Source: DATBDN01 sp963715995
GTDB lineage: Bacteria > Actinomycetota > Thermoleophilia > Solirubrobacterales > Thermoleophilaceae
Reading direction: 5' to 3'
Length of the DNA stretch: 64,000 nt
NCBI GenBank assembly: GCA_963715995.1
Contig: OY970283.1
Coordinates: 496,001-560,000, forward strand
Part shown: positions 28,824 through 39,327 of the stretch, one piece after another
How the letters are laid out: each line of letters starts with the position of its first letter
Position numbering within the stretch: the stretch's first letter is position 1
Translations under genes and position numbers: made by a program
The notes under the pieces: generated by a model
Told to the model about the DNA's origin: nothing
The model's input: only the letters and a program-made list of their open reading frames with translations
The model's database searches: none

Positions 28824-28831
<8 letters not shown>
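27008..28831 (-). CDS. ABC transporter, fused permease and ATPase (exporter type)
   Basis: A 607-aa half-exporter that should function as a dimer. The N-terminal part has six membrane helices (about residues 30-330). The ATPase part has Walker A GETGSGKTT, the signature FSGGEKQR, Walker B PVLVLDEATSALD and the H-loop IAHRLST. It is related to MsbA/lipid or multidrug exporters; substrate unknown. The TTG start at 28831 overlaps the end of lon by 8 bp, so it is probably expressed from the lon promoter as part of the same mRNA. Confidence 0.9.
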
Positions 28832-31109
<2,278 letters not shown>

Positions 31110-31119
31110 CAGGCCTCGA

Positions 31120-31148
31120 ATCCTATCAGATGGTTGAGCAGTCAACAA
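31120..31148 (-). promoter_or_regulatory. Putative lon promoter with overlapping palindromic operator
   Basis: Reading the minus strand, TTGTTG (31143-31148) and TAGGAT (31120-31125) are separated by 17 bp, a good sigma-70 arrangement. The perfect inverted repeat GTTGA-N4-TCAAC (31133-31146) fills the spacer. TSS would fall only a few bases before the lon ATG at 31109, implying a leaderless or nearly leaderless mRNA. Actinobacterial lon genes are known to be controlled by heat-shock regulators such as HspR or ClgR. This palindrome does not have the HAIR spacing, so the regulator is unknown. Confidence 0.55.
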
Positions 31149-31216
31149 GCCTGCGCAACGAATGAAATCTAAGTGGCTTCGACTAAGGATAGTCCCCGCG
31201 TGAGGGACCCCAGCCT

Positions 31217-32053
31217 TTACGCGTGAGCGTCGAGCCAGGCCAGCGTGTCGGCCACGACCTGGTCGCGCTCGGGCTCGTTCAGGATCTCGTGGAAGAGCCC
31301 GTCGTAGCGCTCGATCGTCTTGTCCTGCGACGAGGCACGCTCGTAGACCAGCTCGCTCGCAGCGGGCGGCACGAGCTCGTCGGCGGTTCCCACCTGGACG
31401 AGCAACGGCACCGTGATCCGCGGGATCGCATCCTCGAAGCGGGCGATCTCCTGAGCCAGCTCGTGCACCGTCCGCGCCGGGAGCTTGCCGTGGTGGTTGA
31501 GCGGGTCGGCGTCGTAGTCGCGGACCACCTCAGGGTCGCGGCTGACGGTGGACGAGTCGATCGCGAAGACGCCCAGCTTCGGCGCGACGATCGAGAGCAC
31601 GTGCCCCGCGACGCGCTGGACGGGCGAAGCGGCCTCGAGCACCGCCAGCGGCGCCGACAGCATCAGGCCTCGGATCTCGTCCTGACGGCGCGTGGCGAAC
31701 GCGATCGCGATGCAGCCGCCCATCGAGTGGCCGAACAGGAACGGCTTCTGGCCGTCGCGCCCGGACTCGGCGGCGGCAAGGGCCACCAGGGTGCCGACGT
31801 CCGCGACCACGTTGTCCACGCGGTCGATCACGGCGCGTGGTCCGCCGGAGCGGCCATGGCCGCGATGGTCAAGCGCGTAGAGCGCGTAGCCACGTGCGGC
31901 GAACTGCTCGCCCGTCCACGCATAGCGGCCGCTGTGCTCCGAGGCACCATGCGCGAGCACGACGACCGCGCGCGCTTCGCCGTCTGGAATCCAGGCCTGC
32001 CAGAAGATGTCGACGCCGCCGGCGCCGTGGAAATTCCCACTGCGATGGTCCAC
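31217..32053 (-). CDS. Alpha/beta hydrolase, monoacylglycerol-lipase type
   Basis: About 278 aa. The nucleophile elbow is GHSMGG, preceded by VVLAHGASEHSGRY (oxyanion region) and YALDHRGHGRSGG. The acid is in VGTADELVPP and the His in GLFHEILNEPE. This combination is typical of monoacylglycerol lipases and lysophospholipases. The start is uncertain: GTG 32053 is preferred because an upstream extension would run into the divergent gene at 32101. Confidence 0.85.
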   Translation of the reverse strand: MDHRSGNFHGAGGVDIFWQAWIPDGEARAVVVLAHGASEHSGRYAWTGEQFAARGYALYALDHRGHGRSGGPRAVIDRVDNVVADVGTLVALAAAESGRDGQKPFLFGHSMGGCIAIAFATRRQDEIRGLMLSAPLAVLEAASPVQRVAGHVLSIVAPKLGVFAIDSSTVSRDPEVVRDYDADPLNHHGKLPARTVHELAQEIARFEDAIPRITVPLLVQVGTADELVPPAASELVYERASSQDKTIERYDGLFHEILNEPERDQVVADTLAWLDAHA

Positions 32054-32100
32054 GGCGGCGCACCCTACTGTGCGCCGCTCACCCAACGGAGGAGGCGCAG

Positions 32101-32820
32101 TTGAAGAAAGGGTACGTGGCACTCATAGTCGCGACAGCAGTCCTGGGCATGTCCTTGCCGGTCGCGCTCGCGAGCGGGTCGAAGTCGCCCAAGCCGAAGC
32201 CGGGACGCCTGTCCGTCGGGGTATCGGTGCTCCACTTCAGTGCGGCGGGCAAGACGCTCTCGGCCACCGGAGTCGTCACCGGTCGTCTGGTCGACGGTGC
32301 CGGTCACGTCTCGACCGTCAAGCAGAAGGTCAAGCTGTCGGCCTCGACCGGTGGCAGCTGCCAGGTGTTGCACCTGTTCCTCGACCAGCTCAATCTCCAG
32401 CTGCTCGGCCTGAACGCACATCTCGACCAGGTCACGCTCGACGTGACAGGTCAGGCGCACGGCGGCCCGCTGGGGTCGCTGTTCTGCAAGCTCGCGCGCG
32501 CGAAGCTCGCGAGTACGCGCTCGTCGGCGGTCAAGGCGCTGAACGCGTCGGTCGCGCGCCATCACATGAACGCGTTGCGCTTCAACGCGGCGGTGTTCCC
32601 GAAGGCGACGGCCACGGCGGCCCAGCCCTCGTGCCAGGTGCTCGACCTGATCGTCGGCCCGCTCAACCTGAAGCTGCTCGGGTTGGTCGTGAACCTCAAG
32701 AAGGTTCACCTCGCGGTGACCGCGACACGCGGCCAGGGCAAGCTCGGCGACCTGTTCTGCGATCTGGCCGACGACAACACCAGCGGAGGCACCCAGACCA
32801 CCACGACGCCTTCGTCGTAG
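32101..32820 (+). CDS. Secreted protein with a duplicated Cys-flanked LGPLNLxLLGL-type repeat
   Basis: A 239-aa exported protein. TTG at 32101 follows a strong GGAGGAGG site (32088-32095) and begins a signal peptide (KKGYVALIVATAVLGMSLPVALA). Two homologous segments of about 45 aa follow the pattern CQVLxLxxxxLNLxLLGLxxxLxxVxLxVT...GxLFCxLA, one starting near residue 91 and one near residue 179. Each begins and ends with Cys, so disulfide-closed units are likely. I know this pattern from secreted actinobacterial and deltaproteobacterial proteins, but know of no assigned function. Confidence 0.75.
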   Translation: MKKGYVALIVATAVLGMSLPVALASGSKSPKPKPGRLSVGVSVLHFSAAGKTLSATGVVTGRLVDGAGHVSTVKQKVKLSASTGGSCQVLHLFLDQLNLQLLGLNAHLDQVTLDVTGQAHGGPLGSLFCKLARAKLASTRSSAVKALNASVARHHMNALRFNAAVFPKATATAAQPSCQVLDLIVGPLNLKLLGLVVNLKKVHLAVTATRGQGKLGDLFCDLADDNTSGGTQTTTTPSS

Positions 32821-33684
32821 TCAGCGGCGCATCGGCATGTGGGGCGCCGCTCGAGTGCGCCCCACATGGCCGAGCGTCAAGACGGGGCTCGTGGCAAGCG
32901 CCGTCCAGCCGTCCTTGGCCACCAGCACCACGCGCACGCGGGCGGGCCGGGAAAGCGTGAAGCTCGCGTGTGACACGTAGTCCAGCCGGGTGCTGAGCGC
33001 CGGCCACCATCCGAAGCGCTCGCGCAGATCCTCCTGGACCACCACCCGCGCGTACGGCAGCGCGGGCACGACGGTCACGGCCAGGCCGCGGCGGGTCGCA
33101 CGCACGAGCACCTTGCGGTCGGACACGAGCAGGTGGCGCGACTCGCTCGCGCCGGCGCCGATCAACGCGCGGTAGTCGCCCGTGGATTGGGCGGCGATCG
33201 TGGTCTTCCAGGTGCCGTCCGCGCCGGGCCCGACGGTCGCGATCGTCTTGAACTCGCCGCCCGTCGAGCGCTGGATCATCACCGGCTGGGTCGGATCGGA
33301 GGTGCGGCCGTCGAACTCAACGGGGTCGCCCGCGGGGATGGCCGCAGTCGGCAGTGGCCCCAGGATGACCGGGCGGACATCCACCTCGCCGACCATGCCC
33401 GGGTGCTTGGTGCAGTGGTAGAGGATCGTTCCGGGCGAGTCGAACTCGCGCGTGAACGTGTCGCCCGAGGCCAGGTCGCCGGAGTCGAACGAGCCGTCGT
33501 CGGCGGTGACCGTGTGGGTGCGCTCGGAGACGTTGCTCCAGGCCACGGTCTCGCCCGGCAGGGCGTCCAGTTGCGAAGGCCCGAAGTCCTGGAACTGGAC
33601 GTACACCGGCAGGCTCGCCGGCGCGGCTGCCGTCGCCGCAGGGATCGCCAGCACGAACATCGCCACCGCGAGTGCGCGCTTCAC
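32821..33684 (-). CDS. Secreted cupredoxin (plastocyanin-like) with an added beta domain
   Basis: A 287-aa exported blue-copper protein, third gene of a copper operon. The start is GTG 33684, overlapping the stop of the multicopper oxidase gene as GTGA. A signal peptide covers residues 1-20. Type 1 copper ligands are visible as the His in ERTHTV, and Cys, His and Met in YHCTKHPGMVG. About 160 residues of beta-sandwich sequence follow the cupredoxin fold (EFDGRTSDPTQPVMIQR...), which could be a docking domain. Likely an electron carrier for the neighbouring oxidase. Confidence 0.83.
   Translation of the reverse strand: MKRALAVAMFVLAIPAATAAAPASLPVYVQFQDFGPSQLDALPGETVAWSNVSERTHTVTADDGSFDSGDLASGDTFTREFDSPGTILYHCTKHPGMVGEVDVRPVILGPLPTAAIPAGDPVEFDGRTSDPTQPVMIQRSTGGEFKTIATVGPGADGTWKTTIAAQSTGDYRALIGAGASESRHLLVSDRKVLVRATRRGLAVTVVPALPYARVVVQEDLRERFGWWPALSTRLDYVSHASFTLSRPARVRVVLVAKDGWTALATSPVLTLGHVGRTRAAPHMPMRR
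32836..32868. terminator. Bidirectional hairpin between convergent genes
   Basis: A perfect 12-bp inverted repeat, CATGTGGGGCGC (32836-32847) and GCGCCCCACATG (32857-32868) with a 9-base loop, lies in the last codons of the minus-strand cupredoxin gene and 16 bp after the plus-strand stop. There is no T-run, so termination is inferred from the stem and the convergent position. It encodes part of the cupredoxin C-terminus as well. Confidence 0.5.
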
Positions 33685-34613
33685 CGCCTCGCCACCTGGT
33701 AGATGCCGATCATGCCGCGCATCATGTGGTCCTCCACATGGCAGTGGTAGAGCCAGGTGCCGGGGTCCTGCTCGCGCCAGCGGAAGCGGAAGCTCTCGGC
33801 CGGCCCGATCGTCTGCGTGTCGCGCGGGATTCCACCCGCGCCGATCCAGCGGTGACCGTGGACGTGGAAGGTGTGGGTGTCGGAGCCCATGGCCATCACG
33901 TCCCACTGCACGAGGTCGCCGACCGTCGAGTGGAACACCGGCGTGTTGCCGACGAAGGCCCGGCCGTCGATCGCCATGAACTTGCCGAAGGGGGAGAAGA
34001 CCACCTCGAACTCCTTGTCGGGCGCCTGCTCGTGGCGGCCGAGGATCGAGAGCATGCCGAACATGCCCCCGCTGATCGAGGCGTCCATCGACATCGAGTG
34101 GTCGTGGTAGGGCCAGATGCCCTTGGAGTCACTGCCGGCGGTGAGCTTGTAGGTGTAGGTCTGGCCGAACTTCACATCGGCGTCCTTGCCGGAGAAGCCG
34201 GGCAGGTAGGCGCCGTCCGAGCTCGGCTTGTAGTGGACCCCGTGGAAGTGCATGGAGTGCGCGTCGTGCCGCAGCGTGTCCATGTTCTTGAAGTGGATGC
34301 GCAGCTTGTCGCCCACGCGCGCCTTGATCAACGGGCCGGGGATGAGCAGCCCGTCGGCATTCGAGCGCGCGGCGTTCTGGAGCTGCCCGCGCCAGTGCGG
34401 GCTGTAGCGGCGGTAGACCACGGTCGGAAAGATCGAGTCGCTCGGATCGACCGGCGTGCCCATGATCGCGTCGTGCCCGTTCGGCGCGATGTTCCAGGTC
34501 GTCGGCACCGCGGCGACCCAGTAGTCGACCACGCGTGCGTGCGCCGCTGCGGGCGCCATGGCGAAAGCGAGGGCCCCGGCCGCAGCCAGGACCCTCGCAA
34601 CACGGAGCATCAA
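33681..34613 (-). CDS. Two-domain multicopper oxidase (small laccase type)
   Basis: A 310-aa exported oxidase that should reduce oxygen to water while oxidising a metal or organic donor. A signal peptide spans residues 1-26. Copper ligands are MHFHGVHY (H122, H124), WPYHDHSM (H170, H172), HTFHVHGH and the C-terminal HCHVEDHMMRGM (H290, C291, H292, H296 and Met301). The length indicates a two-domain enzyme acting as a trimer. It lies between two cupredoxin genes and overlaps the downstream one, so electrons probably pass between these proteins. Donor substrate unknown; nitrite reductase is unlikely given the intact trinuclear His pairs. Confidence 0.9.
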   Translation of the reverse strand: MMLRVARVLAAAGALAFAMAPAAAHARVVDYWVAAVPTTWNIAPNGHDAIMGTPVDPSDSIFPTVVYRRYSPHWRGQLQNAARSNADGLLIPGPLIKARVGDKLRIHFKNMDTLRHDAHSMHFHGVHYKPSSDGAYLPGFSGKDADVKFGQTYTYKLTAGSDSKGIWPYHDHSMSMDASISGGMFGMLSILGRHEQAPDKEFEVVFSPFGKFMAIDGRAFVGNTPVFHSTVGDLVQWDVMAMGSDTHTFHVHGHRWIGAGGIPRDTQTIGPAESFRFRWREQDPGTWLYHCHVEDHMMRGMIGIYQVARR

Positions 34614-34626
34614 GACGCCGTTCGCG

Positions 34627-35184
34627 CTACTTGACCTGGACCTTCGCCTGCATCCACGGGTGAATCAGGCACATGAAGTACAGCTCGGTGCCCTTCTTCG
34701 CCGTGACCTTGAACGAGATCTTCTCGCCCTTCTGCCCCGGGCCGGTCAAGCCCGAGTCACCAGGCCGGTCGACACTCGGCGGCGTGTCCTGACCGACGCC
34801 GTTCTCGAGGTACTGGAACTTCGGCGGTGCGTCGCTGTTCGGGTCAGCACCATGAGCTGCCGCGAGCGTCGTGCAGATCTTGCACTTGTTGACCGCCGCG
34901 GCCGTCTTCGGAAGGTCCTTCTCCTTGACCACGCTGAACGTGTGCGGACCCTCGGTCGCCACGGTGTTGACCACGGTGATCGTGCCGCCCGACTTCACCT
35001 TGTAGACGTCCTTGTCCCACCTGAGGCCGTCCTGGATGAAGCGGTTCGGGACCATCTTGAGCTTCTGCGACACCTTGATCGTGACGCTCTTGGGAGCGGC
35101 CTTGTTGGCAGCGGCCGCTACGCCGGAGATGCCAACGGCCACGCACAGACAGGTCACCGCGGCAACGAGCTTGCCCTTCTTCAA
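34627..35184 (-). CDS. Secreted cupredoxin
   Basis: A 185-aa exported blue-copper protein, first gene of the copper operon. TTG at 35184 follows an AGGA site and starts a signal peptide (KKGKLVAAVTCLCVAVGISGVAAA). The copper ligands are the His of EGPHTFSV and the C-terminal Cys, His and Met of MCLIHPWM. A KCKIC pair in an inserted loop could form a disulfide. The multicopper oxidase begins 13 bp after its stop. Confidence 0.85.
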   Translation of the reverse strand: MKKGKLVAAVTCLCVAVGISGVAAAANKAAPKSVTIKVSQKLKMVPNRFIQDGLRWDKDVYKVKSGGTITVVNTVATEGPHTFSVVKEKDLPKTAAAVNKCKICTTLAAAHGADPNSDAPPKFQYLENGVGQDTPPSVDRPGDSGLTGPGQKGEKISFKVTAKKGTELYFMCLIHPWMQAKVQVK

Positions 35185-35368
35185 TTGGAGTCCTTTCCTT
35201 CGCGCCAGAGGCCCGGCGCACGCTTTTGTACAGATCGCGACCCAGTGTAAGTCGGCACACGCCAAATGGGGTAACAAAATGCGCGGCGGCCAAGCCTTCG
35301 CGGGCGCCAAATCGCCGGCAGGGCGCTGCACCTAGCCTTGTTGCCGGCATCGACAGGAGGGACTGACC

Positions 35369-35830
35369 ATGGCCAACAAGGGCACGAAGAACGCCGCCAA
35401 GCGAACGAGCAGCAAGGCGTCGAGCAAGTTCACGGCCGAGGAACGCGCTGCGATGAGGGAGCGCGTCAAGGAGCTGAAGGCCGCCGGGGGCAGGGCTGAG
35501 GCGGAGAAGGACCTCCTCGCGAAGATCGCCGAGATGCCGAAGGCGGATCGCGTCATGGCGAAGCGGCTGCACGCCATCGTCAAGGCCGCCGCACCGGATC
35601 TGGCGCCGAAGACGTGGTACGGGATGCCCGCCTACGCGAATGCCGACGGCAAGGTCGTCGTCTACTTCCGCAGCGCGGACAAGTTCAAGTCGAGGTACGC
35701 GACGCTCGGCTTCAACGACGACGCGAACCTCGACCAGGGCGAGATGTGGCCGACCTCGTTCGCACTGAAAAAGCTGACGGCCGCCGAGGAGAAGAAGATC
35801 GCGGCGCTCGTGAAGAAGGCGGTGCGCTGA
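35369..35830 (+). CDS. DUF1801-type protein
   Basis: A 153-aa protein. An N-terminal Lys/Ala-rich stretch of about 20 residues resembles a nucleic-acid-binding tail. The core has APKTWYGMPAYA and VVYFRSADKFKSRYATLGF, typical of the DUF1801/YdhG family (including proteins proposed as iron chaperones in Bacillus). ATG 35369 has an AGGAGG site upstream. The 184 bp between it and the divergent copper operon contain an AT-richer stretch at about 35221-35280, probably promoter DNA, but no -35/-10 pair I would commit to. Confidence 0.78.
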   Translation: MANKGTKNAAKRTSSKASSKFTAEERAAMRERVKELKAAGGRAEAEKDLLAKIAEMPKADRVMAKRLHAIVKAAAPDLAPKTWYGMPAYANADGKVVVYFRSADKFKSRYATLGFNDDANLDQGEMWPTSFALKKLTAAEEKKIAALVKKAVR

Positions 35831-35836
35831 GGGCGC

Positions 35837-37165
35837 TCAGCGCCGACGCCGACGCCTGCCGCCGGCGTAGAGCGAGCTGCGATACGCGTCGACGATGCGC
35901 AGTGACAGGTGCGCGCGCAGCGGAGCCAACTCGTCGTCGATCTTCGCCGAGCGCTCGGCATCCAGGACGACAGCCGGCTCGAGCGGCGCACGACGTTCGA
36001 GGAGCGCGAGCCGGTAGCTGGGCGGTGGATGCGTTGCATCGAGGCGGGTCTGCTCCAAGCGTGCGACCCGGCGCAGTCGCTCACGCTCCTCGGCCGGGAT
36101 GCCCTCCATGGCCACGCGCGCCTCCGCGAACACGTCGACCGTGGCGTCGTTGAGACCGTGCATCGCTTTGCGGGCGACCACCTCGAAGGTGCGCCCGTGC
36201 AACAGCCGCTCCGTGAGCCCAATCTCGGCCTCGGTTCCGGCCACCCGAGCAGCAAGAGCGTCGGCCAGATACTCGGCGCGCTGGGAGTCCTGCCACATCA
36301 GATTTGCCTGAAGCACGATCAGCCCAGCAAGCGGGCGCGTCAGGACGTACATGATGGCGTTTGCAAGCGGTTCGGCGGCGGCGAGCCACGGATCCCGGCG
36401 CGTCGCGACAACTCGGCTCCCCGGCGCGAGCAGCGTGTACAGCGAATTGAGCGCGGCGACCGCGGACTGCACCACGTGACCGCGTCTCACGTCACCGTTG
36501 CGCCCGTGCCCCAGCTCGTGCCCGATCAGGGCGACACGCTCCTGCGGCGCGAGCGAATCGAACAACGGCAGGCCGAGCCCAAGGACGCGCCGGAACCGAA
36601 TGCCGACCACGTTCCAGAAGGCGTTGAAGTGGTCGTTGACCACGAGCAGGTCCGGAGCCGGAGTTGACAATGCCGCGGCCACCTCGTCGATGAGGCCGAA
36701 CAGGGTTGGAGCCTGCGTCCGGCTGACCAGGTCCTCCTTCGGAGGCCGTCCGAGTCGTGGGCGCATGAGCCACGCCACGGCCAGGAACAAGGCGCCGAAG
36801 GGGACGCCCGGCAGGCCGGCGACGACGATGAAGCCGATCCCGAGGGCAGCGATCGCGAGGGTCAGCGCGTGCACGCACACCGCTATGGCGACCGCAGCCG
36901 CCTTGCTCGGCGTCCAGCGCGGTTCTAGGCTGGGGGCGGCCTCGAGCGTCTGAGAGACGCGGCGACCCAGCCTGTCGCCGGCCCGCAGGTACGCGCGCTC
37001 GAATCGCGTCTTCGGGACCGGCGCCGCGGGAGCGCTCAGGTTCCAGTTGCAGCCGGGACACCACACGATCCAACCCGGCGTGGCCGGCACGGCGGCCTCG
37101 CACTCCGGGCAGATCGACGCCGTTTCCTCGGGTGCGCCGGTGTGAGCTGTGGCGTGCCGTTCCAC
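35837..37165 (-). CDS. M48 family membrane metallopeptidase with N-terminal zinc ribbon
   Basis: A 442-aa protein. An N-terminal zinc ribbon (CPEC...CPGC, about residues 19-40) is followed by two membrane helices (about 90-135). The peptidase site IGHELGHGRNGD provides the HExxH motif, and QRAEYLADALAA supplies the third (Glu) ligand. A further hydrophobic stretch lies between. The layout resembles HtpX-like housekeeping proteases that remove damaged membrane proteins. The C-terminus ends in a run of Arg. It converges with the DUF1801 gene. Confidence 0.88.
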   Translation of the reverse strand: MERHATAHTGAPEETASICPECEAAVPATPGWIVWCPGCNWNLSAPAAPVPKTRFERAYLRAGDRLGRRVSQTLEAAPSLEPRWTPSKAAAVAIAVCVHALTLAIAALGIGFIVVAGLPGVPFGALFLAVAWLMRPRLGRPPKEDLVSRTQAPTLFGLIDEVAAALSTPAPDLLVVNDHFNAFWNVVGIRFRRVLGLGLPLFDSLAPQERVALIGHELGHGRNGDVRRGHVVQSAVAALNSLYTLLAPGSRVVATRRDPWLAAAEPLANAIMYVLTRPLAGLIVLQANLMWQDSQRAEYLADALAARVAGTEAEIGLTERLLHGRTFEVVARKAMHGLNDATVDVFAEARVAMEGIPAEERERLRRVARLEQTRLDATHPPPSYRLALLERRAPLEPAVVLDAERSAKIDDELAPLRAHLSLRIVDAYRSSLYAGGRRRRRR

Positions 37166-37259
37166 CCGATCAGGTTCTCACAGCCACCCATTCGGGGCAA
37201 GCACCGGACGCAGGCCTCCGGCCGAAAGCCGCCCTGGCCGACCGGTCGACGCGTACCGG

Positions 37260-37886
37260 TTACTTCGCCAGGTTCTGAGCAGCCTCCGCGGCAGCGTGCA
37301 GGGCGAGCGTTCGCGTGTCCGATCCGTCGGTGCTCTCCGTGTAGACCGCCGAAAGGATCTCCCCACGAGCCTGGTAGATGGCATACCCGGTGTACGTCTG
37401 CGGGCGGCCACCGACAACCGCACTCGCCCGGATCTCATACGCCCGGTAGGCGGGCGCCAGGTCAGGGCCAGTGATCGGGGTGATCCGGTACGTCGTCGGA
37501 GGCTCACCGGCAACGGGGCCTGTAACTGGCGTCGCAGGACACCTCGCGGCGACTTCGTCAAGTTCGCGCAGCGCCTGTTGGGGACCGCCCGATCGGTACG
37601 AGACGACCTCGTTCGACACGTGAATCGCGGGCGGTGCGCCGGTGTAGTTGACCTGGAGGCGCGCCGTGCGCAATGCCTCGCTGGGAAAACGCCCGCCGCA
37701 GAGGTCGAGAGTCACGTAGCCCTCGAGCTTGTGACTGTCATCGCGCTCCTGCAACGTGTATCCCGGACCCACTTGGGCCGCCTTGAGAACGACGTCGTTG
37801 ATGCGCGGTCGGCTTGACGTACCACAGCCGGTAATCGCAAGGCCAGCCGTCACGGCCACGATCGACGTTCGGCGCAGGCAGTCCAT
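37260..37886 (-). CDS. Putative lipoprotein of unknown function
   Basis: A 208-aa exported protein. The N-terminus has a signal peptide with a lipobox (LAITGC), so Cys21 is probably lipidated. The mature part has a disulfide-capable Cys pair and the composition of small substrate-binding or sensor domains, resembling extracellular domains such as those of PknH. No firm family. It is on the same strand as the TSP3 gene upstream, separated by 105 bp with a hairpin. Confidence 0.7.
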   Translation of the reverse strand: MDCLRRTSIVAVTAGLAITGCGTSSRPRINDVVLKAAQVGPGYTLQERDDSHKLEGYVTLDLCGGRFPSEALRTARLQVNYTGAPPAIHVSNEVVSYRSGGPQQALRELDEVAARCPATPVTGPVAGEPPTTYRITPITGPDLAPAYRAYEIRASAVVGGRPQTYTGYAIYQARGEILSAVYTESTDGSDTRTLALHAAAEAAQNLAK

Positions 37887-37936
37887 GGAGCCTCCTTCGT
37901 CTCGCTGGACGCGGATCCTTCGGCGACTGAGGCGTC

Positions 37937-37956
37937 GGGCCGCCCTGAGGCGGCCC
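37937..37956 (-). terminator. Stem-loop downstream of the TIG/TSP3 gene
   Basis: GGGCCGCC (37937-37944) and GGCGGCCC (37949-37956) form a perfect 8-bp stem with a 4-base loop, 36 bp beyond the TIG/TSP3 stop at 37992 and upstream of the lipoprotein gene. No T-run follows on either strand. A terminator or attenuating hairpin is the simplest reading. Confidence 0.4.
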
Positions 37957-37991
37957 GTTGCGGAGTGCGAGTCTGAGCTTCTGCCGATTCG

Positions 37992-39228
37992 CTAGGGGTG
38001 CGACGGATGCGTCGGGCATGTCGGCGCGTCCGTATTCGGATCACACGGATCCTGCGGATCGGTGAACGTGTTCTGGATTTCGTCGAGGTTCGAAGATCCC
38101 GTCCTGGTCCTGATCGTCGGCTCCGTCGGTGATCCCGTCTCCGTCCGTATCTGGCTGGAGGTAGTCCGTCTGCTGCTCGAAGGGCGGCGTCGCCCCTCCC
38201 GTGGCCAGCGTGCTCGGCAGGGCGAACGTATTGCCGTTCGCAGTGTCACCGTTGCCACAGTTGGTGAAGATGTTCGGCGCATTGGCGCTCGGTCCGTCGA
38301 ATGTGCAACCCGCAAGCAGCGCCTTGTCCCCCTTCGCCATTTCGACCCAGTTCGGCAGCCCGTCGTTGTCGGCGTCCTTCTCCTCGTCGGTGATGCGACC
38401 GTTGTTGTCGAGGTCCATGGCACCAGTGCCGTTCGGCGCCGCGCTCGTCTGGTTGCCGTCGCTGTAGCTGAGTGGCGCGGAGGTGGAGTTGCCGAACGCG
38501 ACCGAGGCGTTGTACTCCTCGACCATCGTCATGCCGTCGCCGTCGAAGTCCTTGACGGCGTCGGTGGCATCCAGCGGGTTGGGGTACGGACGCTTGCCGG
38601 CGTAGGTCGGGTTGTGGTTCAGGTCGAGCGACGCGTAGTACTCGTAGGCGTCGTTGACGCCGTCGCCGTCTGTGTCCTTGTTGCACGGATCGGTCTTGAT
38701 GGCGGTCTCGAGGTCATCGGTCAGCCCGTCGTTGTCGTCGTCGGCATCCTGCGAATTCGGAGTGCCGTCGTTGTCGCAGTCCGCCGGGGGCGGGGCCGGA
38801 GTGGGGGTGCCGGTGCCGGGAGTGGTCGTCGCGGCGGAGATGATCGGCGACTTCGACTTCGCGAGCAGCTTGGAGAACTTGCCGGAGAGGATCTGGATCT
38901 GGAAGCGGGTGGGGCTGGCCACGCCGTTCGTGATCGTGAGGAAGTCCGCCACGCCTTTCGGCACGATGACCTCCATCCGCGTGTTGCTGTTCGCCTTCGA
39001 CGGACGCGCGCGGACCGACTTCCCATCCGAGGCGCGCATGAAGAAGACGCGGTTGTTCGTGATGCCCTTCTTGAAGTACTTGCCCTTGATGATCAGCTTC
39101 TGGCCGACCTGGACATGGGTCGGGGAGACCGATGAGATCACCGGAGCCTTGGACGCCGCCGAGGCGCTCGCCGCGAGCGCGGCGAAGGCGAGAAGGATCA
39201 GAAAAGAGGTCGCTAGCAGGCGTCGCAT
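37992..39228 (-). CDS. Secreted TIG/IPT and thrombospondin-type-3 calcium-binding protein, frame broken at about 38094
   Basis: A protein of about 411 aa after frame correction. A signal peptide (MRRLLATSFLILLAFAALAASASA) is followed by an IPT/TIG domain (about residues 28-120, PVISSVSPTHVQVGQKLIIKG pattern). Repeated acidic units (DADDDNDGLTDD, DTDGDGVNDAYEY, DADNDGLPN) bind calcium in TSP3-type proteins. Near the end, DQDGIF changes to nonsense, while one base over the frame reads NLDEIQNTFTDPQDPCDPN to a stop at 37992. One extra A at 38093-38094 accounts for this. ATG 39228 is chosen for the signal peptide; ATG 39246 is possible. Confidence 0.8.
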
Positions 39229-39257
39229 TGGAAGAGCATCGGCCATCCAGCGGATGA

Positions 39258-39295
39258 CTTTAGAAAATATTGAAGCCTGTCCCCGTGCTGGGGAC
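39258..39295 (-). repeat. Solitary REP-like element with GTCCCC/GGGGAC stem
   Basis: On the minus strand GTCCCC-N5-GGGGAC is followed by AGGCTTCAATATTTTC. The stem occupies 39279-39295 and the AT-rich tail runs to 39258. The core GGGG-x-CAGGC resembles the REPs around the RAYT gene (GGGGCCAGGC), and from memory similar GGGGACAGGC-AT-rich units flank RAYT genes in many bacteria. No transposase is adjacent. It lies 30 bp upstream of the TIG/TSP3 gene. Confidence 0.55.
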
Positions 39296-39327
39296 AAGGG
39301 GGACCGGAAACCGGCCATCGATCGTCC

